Shown one piece after another: positions 34,512 to 42,311 of a stretch of 64,000 bases of DNA. The notes under the pieces are model-generated. The model ran no database searches. It was given only the letters and a program-made list of their open reading frames with translations, and was not told the origin of the DNA. Made by a program: the position numbers and the translations under genes. The stretch's first letter is position 1. Every line of letters starts with the position of its first letter. The DNA comes from Curtobacterium sp. MCJR17_020 (lineage in GTDB: Bacteria > Actinomycetota > Actinomycetes > Actinomycetales > Microbacteriaceae): contig NZ_CP126260.1 in assembly GCF_003234365.2 (NCBI RefSeq), forward strand, positions 2,976,001 to 3,040,000, written 5' to 3'.

Positions 34512-36566
34512 TCAGCCCGCCGGCAAGGCGGCGTTCACAGCGGTCTGCGCATCGCGCCAGACCGCTGCGCGGGACCCCGCGTAGGTGCCGCCCTGACCGT
34601 TCGAGTAGTACCGCAGGTTGTGCTTCCCGCCGTCGGTGTTGCCCTGCCAGTACGCGGTCACAGCACGCGAGCTCCCGCCGACCAACCACACCTGGTCGGC
34701 GGCGTCGGCCGTCCCGGTCTTGCCGAAGAGCGTCGCGCCGTCCGGGGTCTGGCCGCCGCTCGCCGTGCCGCCTCGGAACGCGCCCTGCATGACCTCGAAC
34801 GCCGTCGCCGCAGTCTGCGGCGAGACGGCCTGCGAGCAGGTGCGCGGCTGCCCGCCGAGCTCCGTGCCGTCCGGTGCGGTCACCTGGTCGATGACGACCG
34901 GCGCGCAGTACCGACCACCGTTCGCGACGCCCGCGTACGCCGCCGCCATCGTCAGCGGCGCGATGCTCTCGGTACCGAGCAGCGACGCGGGGTTCCACGG
35001 CAGCTCGCCGCCGGCGGCCAGGTGCACACCGAGGCGCTTCGCGACGTCGCGGATGTCGCACAGGTCGAGCTGCGCGGCCATCGACTGGTAGGCGGCGTTC
35101 ACGGACTGGGCCGTGGCCGAGCGGACCGAGTACGGCCCCTTCTGGCCCGGCGAATCGTTCTTCGGCTGCCAGAAGGCCGTCGTCTGCTCGCCGCACGCCG
35201 TCCACGTGCTCTGCGGGTGCGGGGTGCCGTTCACGACCGTGTCCGGGCTGCGGCCGGCCTCGAGCCACGCCAGCAGCGTGAACATCTTGTACGTCGAGCC
35301 GGTCTGGAAGCCCGTCGAATCTCCGTCGGCCTGGTCGACCGCGTAGTTCAGCGACGTCGCCGTCGGTGGCGCCTGCTCCGACCGGTCGTAGTCGGTGTTC
35401 TGCGCCATCGTGAGCACCCGGCCGGTGCCCGCCTCGACGGTGTTCAGCGTCGCGCCCAGCGCGAGACGAGTCTCGGTCTTCGGGTCGTACCGGTCGAGCA
35501 GTTCCTTCTGCTTCGCGTTCAGGTCGAGGTCGAGCGTCGTCTGGATGCGGTACCCACCCGTCCGCCAAGCATCGGCGCGCTGCTGCTTCGTCGCGCCGAG
35601 CTGCGGCAGACGTGCGGCGACGCGCTTGGCGTAGTCGCAGAAGAACTCCGCCCCGTTCTCGACGGCCTCGCACCCCTGCTGCGGCGCGGTGATCCGGACG
35701 TAGTCGGCCAGCCGCGACAACCGTGCCGTGCGGTACTCGTCGGTCGTCAGGTGCCCCTGCTCGTGCATCGAGCGGAGGATCACGTTCCGCCGCGCAGCGT
35801 TGTCGCGGTAGTGGTCCGGCGTGGACAGGTCGCGGCGCTCCGGCCACTGCACGATCGCGATGAGCGATGCCGCCTCGGCCGGGGTCAGGTCGGTGGCGGA
35901 CTTGCCGTAGTAGTGCTGCGCGGCCGACTGCACGCCGTAGGTCTGGTCGCCGAAGTAGGCGATGTTCAGGTACGCCGTCAGGATCTGCTCCTTGGTGTAC
36001 TTCTTCGCAAGGCCGATCGCGAGCTTCATCTCGGCGAGCTTCCGCTGGGGCGACCGCTTCGTCGCCTCCTTGTAGCCGGCCCGCTGCTCCTCGAGCGTCG
36101 GCAGCTCGCTCGCCCGCTGGATCTTGATGTTGCGCACGAGCTGCATCGTGAGCGTCGAGCCACCCGATCCGCCCTCGCCCTGCGACGCGGCGACGCTCAC
36201 CAGGGAGCGGACCATCGATGTCGCGTCCACACCACCGGTCTCGTAGAACCGCTTGTCCTCGCCGTCGACCGCAGCGTGCTTCAGCTGGTCGCTGATCTGG
36301 TCGAACGACAGCTCCTGCCGGTCCTGCGCCCACACGTTCGCCAGGTGCACCGGTTCGCCACCGCGGTACGCCCAGACCTGGTTGCGCTGCGGCAGGTCCC
36401 CGATCTCGATGTGCTCCGGCAGCGACTCGAACACCCCGATCGCCGACGTCGTGCTCACTCCGGCGACCGCGATCATCGGCGTCACGCCGACCCCGACCAT
36501 CAACCCGGCGAGCACACTGCCGCCCACGAAGCCGAGCGCGGCTCCCCCTGCACGTCTCATCGTCAT
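34512..36566 (-). CDS. class A penicillin-binding protein (glycosyltransferase/transpeptidase)
   Basis: A 684-residue bifunctional peptidoglycan synthase. After one N-terminal membrane helix, the GT51 domain shows EDKRFYET (Glu103) and GGSTLTMQLVRN. The transpeptidase domain shows the SxxK serine in GSTYKMF, SVN as the second motif and FGKTGTAD as the third. The family motif EDxxFxxH has Thr110 in place of the usual His. ATG 36566 is chosen with GGGGGA about 9 bases upstream; an in-frame ATG at 36593 is possible. It polymerises and cross-links glycan strands outside the membrane. Confidence 0.92.
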   Translation of the reverse strand: MTMRRAGGAALGFVGGSVLAGLMVGVGVTPMIAVAGVSTTSAIGVFESLPEHIEIGDLPQRNQVWAYRGGEPVHLANVWAQDRQELSFDQISDQLKHAAVDGEDKRFYETGGVDATSMVRSLVSVAASQGEGGSGGSTLTMQLVRNIKIQRASELPTLEEQRAGYKEATKRSPQRKLAEMKLAIGLAKKYTKEQILTAYLNIAYFGDQTYGVQSAAQHYYGKSATDLTPAEAASLIAIVQWPERRDLSTPDHYRDNAARRNVILRSMHEQGHLTTDEYRTARLSRLADYVRITAPQQGCEAVENGAEFFCDYAKRVAARLPQLGATKQQRADAWRTGGYRIQTTLDLDLNAKQKELLDRYDPKTETRLALGATLNTVEAGTGRVLTMAQNTDYDRSEQAPPTATSLNYAVDQADGDSTGFQTGSTYKMFTLLAWLEAGRSPDTVVNGTPHPQSTWTACGEQTTAFWQPKNDSPGQKGPYSVRSATAQSVNAAYQSMAAQLDLCDIRDVAKRLGVHLAAGGELPWNPASLLGTESIAPLTMAAAYAGVANGGRYCAPVVIDQVTAPDGTELGGQPRTCSQAVSPQTAATAFEVMQGAFRGGTASGGQTPDGATLFGKTGTADAADQVWLVGGSSRAVTAYWQGNTDGGKHNLRYYSNGQGGTYAGSRAAVWRDAQTAVNAALPAG

Positions 36567-36763
36567 CGCTCTGGATCCCCCGTGGTGCATCACCGCACCG
36601 ATCTGGTGCGGTAGTTCGGGAGCGTCCCAGCCGATCTCGGGCGGTCGCCGGGACTTCGCCGCGGAACACCGCCGTGTCCGCTGGGAATGCGCCCGTCGTG
36701 ACGGGATCGTGACGTCGGCGGGCCGTCGGTCACCCCGGCGGGCTCACTCGGTGGGTTCGGACC

Positions 36764-36994
36764 ATGCACCACATCCGCCCGATCGTCACCCTCGCGATCG
36801 TCTTCCTCGGTCTGGGCTTCCTGCTCACCACCGGTGGTTCGGTCTGGACGATCCTCACCCCGGACGGCACCGGCGTGAACTTCGCCGCGGGGTTCATGTA
36901 CATGGGCGGCATGGCCGTCGGCGTCGTCGGGATCGCACTCGGGATCGCAGCGCTCGTGGCCGTCGCCCGGGCGGCGAAGCGCTTCGGCCGCTAA
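36764..36994 (+). CDS. small two-helix membrane protein
   Basis: A 76-residue protein with two hydrophobic helices (about 8-30 and 46-68) and a short basic tail. It contains GMAVGVVGIALGIAALV, closely resembling the small protein at 38010 (GYLLGLIGIALGVATLV), so the two appear paralogous. Its stop overlaps the convergent phosphotransferase stop by 3 bases. Function unknown. Confidence 0.75.
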   Translation: MHHIRPIVTLAIVFLGLGFLLTTGGSVWTILTPDGTGVNFAAGFMYMGGMAVGVVGIALGIAALVAVARAAKRFGR

Positions 36995-37947
36995 CCGGCG
37001 AGCGCCTCGGCAGCAGCACCCCACCCGGTGGGGTCGTCCCCCGGCGGGATGAACAGCATCGTGTTCCAGAGCACCAGGACGTCCCACCACACGAGCTCGT
37101 CGGCAGTGAGCGCGCTCACCGAGCGGTAGCCGTCGAGCAGCTGCCGATGGACGGCTTCGGGGACCGGCCCCCATTCGTGGAAGAGCGTCCCGAGCAGGAC
37201 GGCCGACCGCGCCAGTTCGACGATGCGGTGGTCGCGGCGCAGGTCCTCGAAGTCGATGACGGCGACGACGTCCGCGTCAGCGCACAGGACGTTCGCCGCC
37301 CGGTAGTCCCCGTGCACGATCTGGACCGGCAGGTCGTCGGACGGCGCGGCCGTCAGCAACCGTCGCAGCGCCACCCGGGCACGGTCCGGCACGTGCGTCG
37401 TCGCACCGTCGAGCCAGTCCTCGACCTGCTGCACGAGCGGGGTCGGCGGCGGGCGTACACCGGCCGCGCGCGCCCGATCGGGGCTGTCGCGCAGGGCGTC
37501 GTGGAAGCGGGCGAGCGTCGCACCGGCGGCGCGGACCTCTGCCGGTTCACGGACGTCCAGCAGTGTTCCGTCGATGACGCGCTGGAGCCCCATCGAGACC
37601 CCGTCGTCCTCGACCTGCACCCGTCCGTCGGGCGTCGGCACCGGGGCGGAAACGGGCAGGCCGCGCTCCGCGAGCCACGTCGTGAGGTCCGCCGCGAACG
37701 CCAAGCGCTCGAACCCCTCCGGTGCGATGGACCACTTCAGGAGCATCCGTCCCTCGGCGGTCGACACCCAGGCGAGCGCGTTGTGGTCACTCATCACGAT
37801 GCGCTCGCACACGACGACGTGCACGTTCCACCACCGGTCGAGCGTCCGGACGACCCAGTCCTCGGCAGCGGCGACGTCCGTGAACCCGAAGCGGCTCCGC
37901 AGCACCTGGGCGGGATCGGCACGTTCCCAGAGCATCTCGAGGGTCAT
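36991..37947 (-). CDS. aminoglycoside/choline-kinase-like phosphotransferase (APH family)
   Basis: A 318-residue kinase-fold protein. The Brenner motif is VHGDYRAANVL, and the metal-binding motif is VIDFEDLRRDH. The N-terminal lobe has the MLLKWS lysine strand. ATG 37947 is chosen at the start of family-like sequence. Members phosphorylate aminoglycosides, homoserine, choline or other small hydroxyl compounds; nothing here identifies the substrate, and resistance should not be assumed. It lies between two paralogous small membrane-protein genes. Confidence 0.82.
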   Translation of the reverse strand: MTLEMLWERADPAQVLRSRFGFTDVAAAEDWVVRTLDRWWNVHVVVCERIVMSDHNALAWVSTAEGRMLLKWSIAPEGFERLAFAADLTTWLAERGLPVSAPVPTPDGRVQVEDDGVSMGLQRVIDGTLLDVREPAEVRAAGATLARFHDALRDSPDRARAAGVRPPPTPLVQQVEDWLDGATTHVPDRARVALRRLLTAAPSDDLPVQIVHGDYRAANVLCADADVVAVIDFEDLRRDHRIVELARSAVLLGTLFHEWGPVPEAVHRQLLDGYRSVSALTADELVWWDVLVLWNTMLFIPPGDDPTGWGAAAEALAG

Positions 37948-38009
37948 CGCTCCACCCTCGCAGGTCGCGCTACCATCCGGTACCGGTCCACCCACGGAAG
38001 CGAGCCGCC

Positions 38010-38249
38010 ATGACCTCCCAGAGCACGAGGGTCCTGCACGTGATGTGCACGGTGTTCCTGTTGGGCGCCTTCCTGTCGGTCGGGATCGGTGGGTGGTCGC
38101 TCGCGAACGACACCGGGGGCGGTGCGAACATCGGCGGCGGCATCCTGATGCTGTTCGGTTACCTGCTCGGCCTGATCGGGATCGCGCTCGGGGTCGCCAC
38201 ACTCGTCGTCGACACCGTGTCGCGGCGACGGTCACGCACGCACAGCTGA
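38010..38249 (+). CDS. small two-helix membrane protein (paralogue of the one at 36764)
   Basis: A 79-residue protein with two hydrophobic helices and an Arg-rich C-terminal tail. It aligns with the product of 36764-36994 through the Gly-rich loop (GGGANIGGGI versus GTGVNFAAGF) and the second helix with GIALG. It is divergent from the phosphotransferase gene. Function unknown. Confidence 0.75.
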   Translation: MTSQSTRVLHVMCTVFLLGAFLSVGIGGWSLANDTGGGANIGGGILMLFGYLLGLIGIALGVATLVVDTVSRRRSRTHS

Positions 38250-38253
38250 CCCC

Positions 38254-38502
38254 TCAGCGGCGGCGAGCGCGGAGCCGCTGCACGCCAACCCATCCGGCGA
38301 CCGCGAAGCACCCGAGCGCGAGGACGTACGAGACGAGCAGGTCGGCCCATGCGCGCGGGTTGATCGATCCGTCGGGCAACCGCTCCTGGAGTTGGAACGA
38401 CGTCGGGAACAGCCAGTAGGACGTCGCGTAGACGGTCAGCGCCAGTCCGACGACGACCGAGCCGACGATGATCCACCGAGCAGCGCGCGCTCCGACGGTC
38501 AC
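38254..38502 (-). CDS. small membrane protein co-transcribed with MarR regulator
   Basis: An 82-residue protein starting at GTG 38502, which overlaps the MarR stop as GTGA. Helices at about 9-31 and 54-74 flank an external loop with WLFPTSFQLQERLPDG. I do not recognise a family. Its overlap with the regulator gene suggests translational coupling. Confidence 0.68.
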   Translation of the reverse strand: MTVGARAARWIIVGSVVVGLALTVYATSYWLFPTSFQLQERLPDGSINPRAWADLLVSYVLALGCFAVAGWVGVQRLRARRR

Positions 38503-39005
38503 GCGGACGCCCCCTTCACGGATCGTCGCGACGCCGACCGCGGTGGGTTCGCTCGCAGGTGTTCGCTGATGCGTCCGAGGATCCGGCCGAGGTCGGTCGC
38601 GTCGTCGTCCGTGATCGGTGCGAACAGGAGTCCGTGCACGGTGCCGATGTGGCCGGGGAACACGTCGGCGAGGACCTCGCGCCCCGCGTCGGTGATCGCG
38701 ACAACGGTGCTGCGTTCGTCGTCCGGCGACGGGGACCTCGTGACGAGCCCGCGCTGTTCGAGCAGTTGCGCCTGGTAGGTCAGCCCGCTGCGGCTGTACA
38801 CGACACCGTCGGCCAGGTCCGTCATACGCAGGTGCCCGTCCGGAGCATCCCCCAGCCGCGCCAGGAGCTGGAACTGCACGGTGCTCAACCCGCCGACGTC
38901 GCGGAGCTGCTTCTCGACCGCGGGGCGCAGGAGCGCACTCACCTCGGTCAGCGCGAAGTAGGCGCCGAGCTGCGTCGGGGTCAGTGCGGTGGGGGCGTCG
39001 CTCAT
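38499..39005 (-). CDS. MarR-family transcriptional regulator
   Basis: A 168-residue winged-helix regulator with LSTVQFQLLARLGDAPDGHLRMTDLADGVVYSRSGLTYQAQLLEQRGLV as the DNA-binding core and DDERSTVVAITDAGR as the wing. ATG 39005 is chosen because it leaves the two operator palindromes fully upstream. It is divergent from a quinone-oxidoreductase-like gene, which it probably represses together with itself. Confidence 0.9.
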   Translation of the reverse strand: MSDAPTALTPTQLGAYFALTEVSALLRPAVEKQLRDVGGLSTVQFQLLARLGDAPDGHLRMTDLADGVVYSRSGLTYQAQLLEQRGLVTRSPSPDDERSTVVAITDAGREVLADVFPGHIGTVHGLLFAPITDDDATDLGRILGRISEHLRANPPRSASRRSVKGASA

Positions 39006-39023
39006 GCAGCCATCGTACCTGTT

Positions 39024-39039
39024 GCTTCGAGTTCGAAGC
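39024..39039. promoter_or_regulatory. MarR operator, near-perfect GCTTCGAGTTCGAAGC
   Basis: A 16-bp palindrome with one central mismatch, 18 bases from the marR start codon. It is paired with a perfect copy 38 bp away. Confidence 0.85.
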
Positions 39040-39061
39040 AGTGCTAGCGTCTCCGACAAGC

Positions 39062-39077
39062 GCTTCGAATTCGAAGC
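39062..39077. promoter_or_regulatory. MarR operator, perfect GCTTCGAATTCGAAGC
   Basis: A perfect 16-bp palindrome about 20 bases upstream of the oxidoreductase start. Together with the first copy it should allow repression of both divergent genes. Confidence 0.88.
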
Positions 39078-39097
39078 AACTACGAGAGGGCAGCATC

Positions 39098-40027
39098 ATG
39101 AAGGCAGTGCAGTTCCACGAAGTCGGCGGACCCGAGGTCCTCCAGTACGGCGAGGTCGAGCAGCCGACCCCGGCAGCGGGTCAGGTGCGGCTCCGCGTCG
39201 CGGCGTCCGCGTACAACGCCGCAGACAACGGCATGCGGGCCGGCTTCCTGCCGATCCCGATCCAGCTGCCGCACGTCCCCGGCTACGACGTCTCCGGCAC
39301 GGTCGACGCGATCGGCGAGGGGGTGACCGGGTTGACCGTGGGCGACGCGGTCATCGCGTTCCTGCCGATGGACCGCGACGGCGGGGCAGCCGAGTACGTC
39401 ATCGCCCCGGCGGACGCCGTGGTCGCAGCGCCGACGAGCATCCCACTGGCCGACGCGGCCGCGCTGCCGTCCGTCGCGCTGACCGCCTGGCAGGCCCTGT
39501 TCGACGACGGCCGGCTCACCGCCGGACAGCGGCTGCTCGTCGTGGGTGCCGGCGGGGTCGTCGGCAAGTACGCCGTCCAGCTCGCCAAGCGCGCCGGAGC
39601 ACACGTCATCGCGACCGCCAGCCCCCGCAGTGCTGATGCCGTGCGCGCGGCCGGTGCCGACCAGGTCATCGACCACACCGACGTCGACCTGCTCGACGCC
39701 CTCGACGGTCAGGTCGACGTGCTGCTCAACCTGGCGCCGATCGAGCCCGAGCAGTTCGCGGCGGACGTCGCAGCGGTCCGCGACGGCGGGGTCGTCGTGA
39801 GCACGACGGCGTTCATGGCCACCCCGGGTGACGAGTCCCGAGGCGTGCGCGCAGCGACCGTGTTCGTCCTGCCGAACCGCGAACGCCTGACGGAGCTCGT
39901 CGCGTTGGTCGACGACGGTGCTCTGACGGTCGAGGTCACGCGACGCGTCCCGCTCGCCGAGCTGCCCGCACTGCACGCCGAGGGCGCAGCCGGTCGGATC
40001 GCCGGCAAGGTCATCGTCCTGCCCTGA
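39098..40027 (+). CDS. NADP-dependent quinone oxidoreductase-like protein (MDR family)
   Basis: A 309-residue zinc-independent medium-chain reductase. It begins MKAVQFHEVGGPEVLQYGEV, with GAGAGGG 7 bases upstream. The GroES-like domain is followed by the nucleotide-binding domain with VVGAGGVVGKYAVQLAK. The family reduces quinones or enones with NADPH. Control by the divergent MarR protein, with operators on its promoter, suggests induction by reactive electrophiles or phenolics. Confidence 0.92.
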   Translation: MKAVQFHEVGGPEVLQYGEVEQPTPAAGQVRLRVAASAYNAADNGMRAGFLPIPIQLPHVPGYDVSGTVDAIGEGVTGLTVGDAVIAFLPMDRDGGAAEYVIAPADAVVAAPTSIPLADAAALPSVALTAWQALFDDGRLTAGQRLLVVGAGGVVGKYAVQLAKRAGAHVIATASPRSADAVRAAGADQVIDHTDVDLLDALDGQVDVLLNLAPIEPEQFAADVAAVRDGGVVVSTTAFMATPGDESRGVRAATVFVLPNRERLTELVALVDDGALTVEVTRRVPLAELPALHAEGAAGRIAGKVIVLP

Positions 40028-40033
40028 CCCGGA

Positions 40034-40903
40034 TCACGGGCGCGACCAGTGCCCTGGACGGTCGAGGTCGTCGGGCAGCACCGAGGACGCATCGCCCTGC
40101 GCAGCGTTCACCTGGGGTTGGGTCAAGAACAGCGCGTTCGACAGGTCCGCTCCCCCGAGCCGGGCATCGCGCAGGTCCGCCCCGAGCAGGTCGACACCCG
40201 ACAGGTCGCATCCCCGCAGGTCCGCGGCGATCAGGACGGCACCTCGGAGATCGGCGCCGACCAGGAAGTGAGATCGCAGGTCGCGGCCGGCCAGGTCAGC
40301 CGACGGGTGCAGGTCGCCGGCCGCCTCGCCGGCGGCGGGGTACCCGCCTCGGGCCTCGGCACTGACGTCGATCAGGACGGAACGGACCTCGGACCGGAGC
40401 GACTCGACGTCCACCGCGAGGAGGCCCGACAGCTCGCCGTCGAGGATCTGCTGGACACGGTGCCGGAGCGCGGTCGGCACTTCCACCGACCCCAGAGTCG
40501 TCGAGTGGGCCACCGCCTCGGCCAGGTACCAGAGCATCTCGTGGAGCTGCCGGGCGACGGCGAAGGCCTGGAACATCTCGGGCTTCGAGTCCGGCCGGTC
40601 CACCCAACTCGTGCCGTCGAACAGGACCTGCGAGACGTACTGGCCGGCCCCGAAGCAGTCGAAGGTGGTGCATCCGGTGAAGCCCCGTGGACGGAGGGCT
40701 TGGTGGATCGTGCAGGAGAAGTCGTCGGCCAGGTTGCGGCACGGGGTCCCTGCGGCCTTGTCGATCGGGAAGTCGCTGGACCGCTGGAACCCGAAGGCGG
40801 TGCAGCAGAGCGCGAAGCAGTCACCGCACGAAGCGCGGAGGGCCGAGCGGTCGGCGGGAGAAGGAGGAGAAGGAGGAGGAAAAGAAGAAGAAGACGATGA
40901 CAT
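40034..40903 (-). CDS. pentapeptide-repeat protein with cysteine-rich N-terminal domain
   Basis: A 289-residue protein. A Ser/Pro-rich leader (SSSSSSFPPPSPPSP) precedes a cysteine-rich segment (ASCGDCFALCCTAF, then CRNL, CTIHQ, GCTTFDCFG) that could bind metal. The C-terminal third has A(D/N)LRG-type pentapeptide repeats from about residue 205 to 260, forming a right-handed helix. ATG 40903 is preferred; an in-frame ATG at 40984 would add 27 residues. The leader is encoded by a nearly pure purine tract on the plus strand (about 40856-40898). Function unknown; pentapeptide proteins sometimes mimic DNA, but this one is too short to infer that. Confidence 0.78.
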   Translation of the reverse strand: MSSSSSSFPPPSPPSPADRSALRASCGDCFALCCTAFGFQRSSDFPIDKAAGTPCRNLADDFSCTIHQALRPRGFTGCTTFDCFGAGQYVSQVLFDGTSWVDRPDSKPEMFQAFAVARQLHEMLWYLAEAVAHSTTLGSVEVPTALRHRVQQILDGELSGLLAVDVESLRSEVRSVLIDVSAEARGGYPAAGEAAGDLHPSADLAGRDLRSHFLVGADLRGAVLIAADLRGCDLSGVDLLGADLRDARLGGADLSNALFLTQPQVNAAQGDASSVLPDDLDRPGHWSRP

Positions 40904-41105
40904 GGACGAACGGTCTCTCTGGAGTGGTCTCGACAGGGCGCCGGGGTGCTGGGGAACTCCGTCGGGAGTCCCCGTTCCGGGCACACGAGACCACCGCCCC
41001 TCGTCCGAGGAGCGAACCGGTGCCGCTGGGTGTGCTCTGGGTCACAGAGCGGGAGGACGTGTCACTGTCCGCCAGCGTAGCTCCGCACGATGTCGGCCGG
41101 CGTGA

Positions 41106-42311
41106 TCACCCTGTCTCACCCGTGGCCCAGAAGTAGGTCAGCGGGGAGCCGTTGACCAGGTGGTCGCCGATCACCCGTTGCTGGAACACCACCGGGTTGT
41201 GCGACGACAGGGTCCGCGCGTTCCGCCAGTGCCGGTCGAGGGAACGGTCACGGTCGGTGGCGCTGGCCCCGCCGACCTCGAAGAGCGTGGTCGCCGCCCG
41301 GAGCACGATCTCGACCACCACTCCCTGGAGGGCGATCGTCCGGAGTTCGGCTGCATCGATCAGCGCGTCGGCTCCGTCATCACCGGACTCGATCGCGCCG
41401 TGCGCAGCGTCGATGGCCGCGGCGGCGTCCAGGACGAGGGCCTCGGCGGCGATCGCGTCCGATGCGATGCGGCCGACGACGGACTGCACGAGCGGGTCCG
41501 TGGCCGCGGTCGCCCCGACTCCGTGCTGGTAGTGCCGGGTCCGTGACCGTACGAACGATGCGGCGTCGCGGGCGGCCGCGGCGCCGACCCCGGCGAGCGA
41601 CGCCAGCAGCACGGTCTGCAGGAACGCCGGCAGCACGGTTCGCCGCTCCGCACGCTCGGGTCGGAGTTGCCAGAGCTCCACGCGGACGCCGTCGAACCTC
41701 GTCGTGCCGCTGCCGGTCAGCCGCTGCCCGAAGCCGTTCCAGTCGTCGCGGACCTCCACACCGGGGTCGTCGACCCGCACGGTGACCCCGACGGTGTGCC
41801 CGTCCGGTGTGCGCGCGGAGACGGTCGTCCAGTCGGCGAAGATCGTGCCGGTGCTGTAGTGCTTCTCACCGTGCAGGCGCCAGCCGTCGCCGTCGGGCAC
41901 GATGTGCGTCGACAGGGATCCGACCGCGGCGGTCGAGCGCTCGTGGCTGGCGTTGCCGAAGACCTCGCCCGCGGCGATACGGGTGAACCACTCGTCGCGG
42001 CGGACGACGTCGGGTTCGAGCAGCAGTTCCTCGACGAACGCGAAGTGCGCGCGGAGGAGCTGCGGGATGTTCGAGTCGGCCTCCGCGAGACGGATGAGCA
42101 GCGCGAAGAGGTCGGTCGCCGACGCACCCGCACCGCCGGAGGACGTCGGCACCGTCACGGCTGTGAAGCCCGAATCCGCCAGCCACCTGACCGGTTCGTG
42201 CGGCAGGGAACGGCTCTGCTCGCGCTCCACCGCCCCGGCCGCGATCCGCTCGAACACCGGCGCGAAGCGCTCCAGCAGAGAGGTGGGGGTGGGCAGTGTC
42301 GTGGTGGTCAT
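41106..42311 (-). CDS. acyl-CoA-dehydrogenase-fold flavin monooxygenase (SfnB/DszC-like)
   Basis: A 401-residue protein of the acyl-CoA dehydrogenase superfamily in the monooxygenase branch. Markers are GEVFGNASHERST, LHGEKHYSTGTIFADW and, at the C-terminus, RNARTLSSHNPVVFQQRVIGDHLVNG. DszC and SfnB relatives oxygenate organosulfur compounds with reduced flavin. It is the last gene of an operon with a peptide/nickel-type importer, and a DszA/NtaA-type monooxygenase gene is divergent from that operon. This makes scavenging of a sulfur-containing organic compound the best reading. The actual substrate is unknown. Confidence 0.85.
   Translation of the reverse strand: MTTTTLPTPTSLLERFAPVFERIAAGAVEREQSRSLPHEPVRWLADSGFTAVTVPTSSGGAGASATDLFALLIRLAEADSNIPQLLRAHFAFVEELLLEPDVVRRDEWFTRIAAGEVFGNASHERSTAAVGSLSTHIVPDGDGWRLHGEKHYSTGTIFADWTTVSARTPDGHTVGVTVRVDDPGVEVRDDWNGFGQRLTGSGTTRFDGVRVELWQLRPERAERRTVLPAFLQTVLLASLAGVGAAAARDAASFVRSRTRHYQHGVGATAATDPLVQSVVGRIASDAIAAEALVLDAAAAIDAAHGAIESGDDGADALIDAAELRTIALQGVVVEIVLRAATTLFEVGGASATDRDRSLDRHWRNARTLSSHNPVVFQQRVIGDHLVNGSPLTYFWATGETG

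Noticed and set aside
36991..37947. Phosphotransferase as an antibiotic-resistance gene
   Set aside because: Only the general APH/ChoK motifs are visible; many relatives act on metabolic substrates.
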